Below are positions 4,989-7,943 of a stretch of 7,943 nt of DNA, piece by piece. The DNA lies in contig CALIFM010000169.1 of NCBI GenBank assembly GCA_938021685.1, forward strand, positions 1 through 7,943, read 5' to 3'. Within the stretch, counting starts at the first letter, position 1. Every line of letters begins with the position of its first letter. This DNA is from an uncultured Gammaproteobacteria bacterium. Lineage in GTDB: Bacteria; Pseudomonadota; Gammaproteobacteria; Arenicellales; Poriferihabitantaceae. A program made the translations under genes and the position numbers. The notes beneath the pieces were generated by a model. It had not been told where the DNA came from. It did not search any database and saw only the letters and a list, made by a program, of their open reading frames with translations.

Positions 4989-6764
4989 TCAGTCTTTTGG
5001 TTTGCGCAAACGCAAGCCCAATTCACGCAACTGCTTTTCGTCCACATCGTTCGGCGCTTCGGTGAGCAAGCATGAAGCCTTCTGAGTTTTTGGAAAAGCG
5101 ATTACATCACGAATCGAATCCACTCCTGCCATCATTGCCACGACACGATCAAGCCCAAAGGCAATACCACCGTGCGGCGGGGCACCGTATTTAAGCGCTT
5201 CAAGCAAAAATCCAAACTTATTATTCGCTTCTTCTTCACCAATACCCAGCAAATCTAACACTTTTTGCTGCACATCAGTGCGGTGAATACGAATTGAGCC
5301 ACCACCAATCTCCGAGCCATTCATCACTAAATCGTATGCACGCGAGAGAATCTCACCCGCTTTATCTGTGCTAAGCAACTCCACTTGATCTTCGTATGGT
5401 GCCGTAAAAGGATGGTGCAAAGATTGAAAACGCCCTGCGTCCTCATCCCACTCTATCAACGGGAAGTCCGTCACCCAAATGGGTGCCCAACCTTCGCGAA
5501 CGAGCCCTAAATCGGCAGCCACTTTAGCGCGCAAAGCGCCCAAGGAATCATTCACCACTTTAGCGCTATCTGCACCAAAGAAAATCAAATCGCCTGTGGC
5601 TGCGCCCGTACGCTCAATAATGCCTGCGACGACATCATCAGGTAGAAATTTCAAAATTGGTGACTGTAAGCCATCGGCGCCGCCTGTTAAATCATTCACC
5701 TTAATATAGGCCAAACCTTTGGCGCCATAGATGGACACGAAATCGGTATAACCGTCGATCTCTTTACGACTTAAGCTAGCGCCGCCTGGCACCCGCATGG
5801 CCGCCACACGACCCTTTGGGTCTTTCGCCGGGCCAGAAAACACCTTGAACTCAACGGCTTGCATTAAGTCAGTGATCTCGCTTAATTCTAAATCAATGCG
5901 CATATCGGGTCGATCGGTGCCAAACCGTGTCATCGCCTCGCTATAAGTAATCGTCGGGAATTCCTTTGGCAAAGATTCACCCAACACCGAAGCAAATAGC
6001 TTTTTCACCATTTGCGTCATCATTTGCATCACATCGCTTTCGGTGACGAATGACATCTCGATATCCAGCTGGGTAAACTCAGGCTGGCGATCAGCACGTA
6101 AGTCTTCATCACGAAAACAGCGTGCGACTTGGTAATATTTCTCAAAGCCCGACACCATTAATAACTGCTTGAACAGCTGCGGTGACTGCGGCATAGCAAA
6201 AAACTGCCCCGCGTGGGTGCGGCTAGGTACCAAGTAATCACGCGCGCCTTCAGGAGTGGAGCGGGTCAAGATCGGCGTCTCAATCTCAACAAAGCCTTCG
6301 TCTTCTAAAAAGCGACGCATCGTCTTGGTGACCTCATGCCGTGTACGCAAAGTATGTTGCATAATCGGACGACGCAAATCCAAATAGCGGTGCTTAAGAC
6401 GCACAGTCTCACTTATGTCTTTGTCTTCGTGTTGAAACGGTAGTGGCTCACAGGTGTTCAACACTTCAATCTCTTTAGTCAGCATCTCTACCATACCAGT
6501 AGGCATGTTCACATTGGTAGTGCCCTCGGGCCGCGTACGCACAAAGCCTGTCATCTTCAGTACATACTCATTACGCGCCGCATCAGCCAAGGCAAAAGGT
6601 TCGGGCGTATCAGGGTCAATCACCACTTGTAGCAACCCACTACGATCACGTAAATCAATAAAGATCACTCCGCCATGGTCGCGTCGATTTTGCACCCAAC
6701 CCACTACCGTGACCTGCTGCTCAATCAATGACTCATTTACTTCACCGCAATGATGCGTCCGCAT
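4989..6764 (-). CDS. aspS: Aspartyl-tRNA synthetase, probably non-discriminating
   Basis: AspRS (591 aa; E. coli 590) charges tRNA-Asp in the cytoplasm. The N-terminal OB-fold anticodon-binding domain covers about residues 1-110. Class II motif 2 is FRDEDLRADRQPEF (217-230) and motif 3 is GIAFGLDR (533-540). The bacterial GAD insertion lies between them, roughly residues 290-420. I chose the ATG at 6764 (MRTHHCG) over the TTG two codons upstream because it aligns with E. coli MRTEYCG and has AGAGG 8 nt before it. His30 (RRDHGG) and Gly81 (PEG) match the residues that make Pseudomonas AspRS accept both tRNA-Asp and tRNA-Asn, where E. coli has Leu30 and Lys. I therefore infer a non-discriminating enzyme, which would need GatCAB to convert Asp-tRNA-Asn. 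The zinc-ribbon gene precedes it by 49 nt. Confidence 0.98.
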   Translation of the reverse strand: MRTHHCGEVNESLIEQQVTVVGWVQNRRDHGGVIFIDLRDRSGLLQVVIDPDTPEPFALADAARNEYVLKMTGFVRTRPEGTTNVNMPTGMVEMLTKEIEVLNTCEPLPFQHEDKDISETVRLKHRYLDLRRPIMQHTLRTRHEVTKTMRRFLEDEGFVEIETPILTRSTPEGARDYLVPSRTHAGQFFAMPQSPQLFKQLLMVSGFEKYYQVARCFRDEDLRADRQPEFTQLDIEMSFVTESDVMQMMTQMVKKLFASVLGESLPKEFPTITYSEAMTRFGTDRPDMRIDLELSEITDLMQAVEFKVFSGPAKDPKGRVAAMRVPGGASLSRKEIDGYTDFVSIYGAKGLAYIKVNDLTGGADGLQSPILKFLPDDVVAGIIERTGAATGDLIFFGADSAKVVNDSLGALRAKVAADLGLVREGWAPIWVTDFPLIEWDEDAGRFQSLHHPFTAPYEDQVELLSTDKAGEILSRAYDLVMNGSEIGGGSIRIHRTDVQQKVLDLLGIGEEEANNKFGFLLEALKYGAPPHGGIAFGLDRVVAMMAGVDSIRDVIAFPKTQKASCLLTEAPNDVDEKQLRELGLRLRKPKD

Positions 6765-6772
6765 AACCAAAA

Positions 6773-6777
6773 CCTCT
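6773..6777 (-). promoter_or_regulatory. aspS ribosome binding site
   Basis: AGAGG on the coding strand is 8 nt before the ATG at 6764. It supports that start over the in-frame TTG at 6770, which would leave only 2 nt of spacing. The surrounding intergenic stretch is very A/T-rich. Confidence 0.75.
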
Positions 6778-6813
6778 TTACCTTTAAAAATTTATATATT
6801 AAACGCGTGCAGC

Positions 6814-7140
6814 TTACGCTGACGCTGTCTTTTTACTACCACCATTTTTGGCTTTATCACTCACCTTACTCTTAGTCGACGTACTGTCCTTTTTGTCAGT
6901 TTTTGTAACCTTATTATTATCCGTTTCACTGCTCGCTTTGGTCTCTGATTTCTTATTACTATCTTTAAAATCTGTCTCGTACCAGCCCGTGCCTGTCAGT
7001 TTAAACGCTGCCGCTGATATTTTTTTCTTTAAGCTTTCACTATTGCACTCTGGACAAAACACTAAAGGTGTATCTGAAAGCTTTTGAATCGCCTCAAGTT
7101 CATGACCACATTGGGTGCAAGCGTACTCGTAGATCGGCAT
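6814..7140 (-). CDS. FmdB-type zinc-ribbon protein
   Basis: This small protein (108 aa) begins MPIYEYACTQCGHELE, the signature of the FmdB/CxxC_CxxC_SSSS putative regulatory family. Cys8, Cys11, Cys29 and Cys32 form a four-cysteine zinc ribbon. The conserved block FKLTGTGWYETDFK lies at 46-59. Residues 60-108 are a low-complexity tail rich in Lys, Ser, Thr, Asp and Asn, probably disordered; family members commonly have variable tails. The start at 7140 is supported by the family N-terminus and by AGGA 8 nt upstream; an open extension of 15 codons upstream is not conserved in character. The biochemical role of the family is not established (FmdB was proposed as a regulator of an amidase operon). 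It commonly precedes aspS in related genomes, and here the gap is 49 nt, so co-transcription is likely. Confidence 0.93.
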   Translation of the reverse strand: MPIYEYACTQCGHELEAIQKLSDTPLVFCPECNSESLKKKISAAAFKLTGTGWYETDFKDSNKKSETKASSETDNNKVTKTDKKDSTSTKSKVSDKAKNGGSKKTASA

Positions 7141-7148
7141 AATGTAAA

Positions 7149-7152
7149 TCCT
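7149..7152 (-). promoter_or_regulatory. Ribosome binding site of the zinc-ribbon gene
   Basis: AGGA on the coding strand lies 8 nt before the ATG at 7140. This decides the start against the upstream in-frame start near 7185. Confidence 0.7.
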
Positions 7153-7171
7153 GCTGTATTGTTTTATCGGC

Positions 7172-7195
7172 CCCAATGTAAGCAAAACAATTGGG
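7172..7195 (-). other. Inverted repeat in the leader of the zinc-ribbon/aspS unit
   Basis: CCCAAT and ATTGGG form a 6-bp stem around a 12-nt loop that contains one copy of the 11-nt repeat AAGCAAAACAA. It would lie in the 5' untranslated region about 30 nt before the start codon if transcription begins near 7276. No U-tract follows, so it is not an intrinsic terminator. A regulatory role is only a possibility. Confidence 0.35.
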
Positions 7196-7299
7196 CAACT
7201 CTGTGTCGACTTGTTTATGGATAGATTTTCGTTTTACATGAACAGCGAAAAACCTATAGGCCCCTTTGTCAAAATCGCGCGCATTATAAAGCAAAACAA
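7180..7299. repeat. Pair of 11-nt direct repeats
   Basis: AAGCAAAACAA (TTGTTTTGCTT on the coding strand) occurs at 7180-7190 and again at 7289-7299, the second copy in the -10/-35 spacer of the candidate promoter. The copies are 109 nt apart. They could be a duplicated operator or chance in A-rich sequence. Confidence 0.4.
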
Positions 7300-7312
7300 C
7301 GGCGCGCTTTAA
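7283..7312 (-). promoter_or_regulatory. Candidate main promoter for the zinc-ribbon/aspS operon
   Basis: The coding strand has a consensus -10 TATAAT at 7288-7283. TTAAAG lies 18 nt upstream at 7312-7307, a poor match to the -35 consensus. The bases after the -10 are GCGCGCG, a G+C-rich discriminator like those of stringently controlled promoters for translation genes. A start near 7276 would leave a leader of about 136 nt before the zinc-ribbon ATG. Confidence 0.5.
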
Positions 7313-7317
7313 GCCAT

Positions 7318-7943
7318 TTAGCTCGATTTCTTATCCTGATATTGGCGATCGCGGGCATCACCTACCCAAGCAATGTCGTCACCTAAAGCATCTTGACGCT
7401 GCCCAAGTTTATCCACAAAGCGATGGCCAAACACCATACCTTCATTTACTTTGGCATTGCCGCCAAGGTAGGTGTGTTCAAAAATCTGACTTTGTCGCAC
7501 GCTAGCACCACTTTTAAGCACACAGCCATGAGCAATCCACACAGGCCCAATCAACTCACAACCATCTTCGATACGAGTGTTTGACCCTACATAAATGGTG
7601 CCCTCAGTACGCACTTCATCCCAGTTTACGTCCACATTCAAGCCTACCCAAATATGCGGCAATATTTCACGCCCTGGCATTTTCACCGTTCGCATCTCAC
7701 CGCGCATCAAGCGCTGATTGGTCAACCAATAATCGTGCAATTGGCCAATATCAATCCAAGTAAAAGGCAAATTAATTGCTTGAAACGGCAAGCCCATTTC
7801 TACGACTTTAGGCAGCAAATCACCACCAATGTCATAAGTTACACCACTTGGAATCATATCGATCACCTCAGGCTCAAAAAAATAAATACCTGTATTCACC
7901 TGCGTCGACTGGGCCTCTTCCAAGCTCGGCTTTTCTTGGAACG
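7318..7943 (-). CDS. Sugar-phosphate nucleotidyltransferase, C-terminal part (cut by window edge)
   Basis: The visible 207 codons are the C-terminal portion of an NDP-sugar pyrophosphorylase of the mannose-1-phosphate guanylyltransferase-like (COG1208) type. These enzymes make an activated nucleotide sugar from NTP and a sugar phosphate for surface polysaccharide. Counting from the first visible residue, EKPS is at 3-6 and VNTGIYFFEP at 15-24. DIGGDLLPKV (37-46) and TWIDIGQLHDYW (61-72) complete the expected active-site and core elements of the fold. From about residue 90 to 170, hexapeptide-like repeats (IYVGSNTRIEDGCELIGPVW and onward) indicate a left-handed beta-helix domain. The N-terminal nucleotide-binding motif is outside the window, so substrate and nucleotide cannot be assigned. 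The reading frame is open to the edge, so I annotate no start. It ends 177 nt before the zinc-ribbon gene and no strong terminator follows. Confidence 0.88.
   Translation of the reverse strand, partial: FQEKPSLEEAQSTQVNTGIYFFEPEVIDMIPSGVTYDIGGDLLPKVVEMGLPFQAINLPFTWIDIGQLHDYWLTNQRLMRGEMRTVKMPGREILPHIWVGLNVDVNWDEVRTEGTIYVGSNTRIEDGCELIGPVWIAHGCVLKSGASVRQSQIFEHTYLGGNAKVNEGMVFGHRFVDKLGQRQDALGDDIAWVGDARDRQYQDKKSS

Noticed and set aside
7267..7272. TTGACA on the minus strand in the leader as a second -35 box
   Set aside because: No acceptable -10 hexamer occurs 16-18 nt downstream; the bases there read like TTCGCT.
7100..7294. A 64-codon minus-strand frame across the zinc-ribbon leader
   Set aside because: It starts from a non-ATG codon inside the candidate promoter, overlaps the zinc-ribbon gene out of frame, and resembles no known family.
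7275..7307. Intrinsic terminator for the nucleotidyltransferase gene using the two GCGCGC copies
   Set aside because: The loop would be 19 nt and the following T-run is only four bases. The second GCGCGC is better explained as the discriminator of the TATAAT promoter.

Overview
The window is a block of conserved housekeeping genes from a gammaproteobacterium, and every gene I can support lies on the minus strand. Read in transcription order (right to left) it holds: the 3' part of a sugar-phosphate nucleotidyltransferase (7943-7318), a small FmdB-type zinc-ribbon protein (7140-6814), aspS (6764-4989), yebC (4909-4184), ruvC (4112-3612), ruvA (3600-3004), ruvB (2919-1864), ybgC (1784-1365), tolQ (1349-657), tolR (660-238) and the first 66 codons of tolA (198-1, cut by the window edge). 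From my knowledge of sequenced genomes, the run aspS-yebC-ruvCAB-ybgC-tolQRA is the arrangement of pseudomonads and relatives. In E. coli the ruv and tol parts are separate. The proteins resemble gammaproteobacterial homologues throughout, but I cannot name a genus. G+C looks moderate by eye, lower than in Pseudomonas.

The genes fall into three functional groups. The zinc-ribbon protein, AspRS and YebC belong to translation or its surroundings. RuvC, RuvA and RuvB form the Holliday-junction branch-migration and resolution machine. YbgC, TolQ, TolR and TolA are the front of the Tol-Pal envelope operon; tolB and pal would be expected past the left edge. Spacing is tight in places: tolQ and tolR overlap by ATGA, ruvC and ruvA are 11 nt apart with the stop inside the Shine-Dalgarno sequence, and ybgC and tolQ are 15 nt apart. 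Gaps of 71-84 nt before ruvC, ruvB, ybgC and yebC leave room for internal promoters. The largest non-coding stretch is 177 nt (7141-7317). It contains the best promoter candidate, a TATAAT followed by a G+C-rich discriminator, and probably the leader of the zinc-ribbon/aspS unit.

I found no mobile element, CRISPR array, RNA gene or unknown gene system. The points worth a second look are modest: AspRS carries the residues associated with the non-discriminating (Asp/Asn) type; TolA lacks the usual TM serine and has a Pro-Glu linker encoded by a hexanucleotide repeat; ruvB has a consensus -10 box almost touching its start codon; and there are small inverted repeats in several intergenic gaps.
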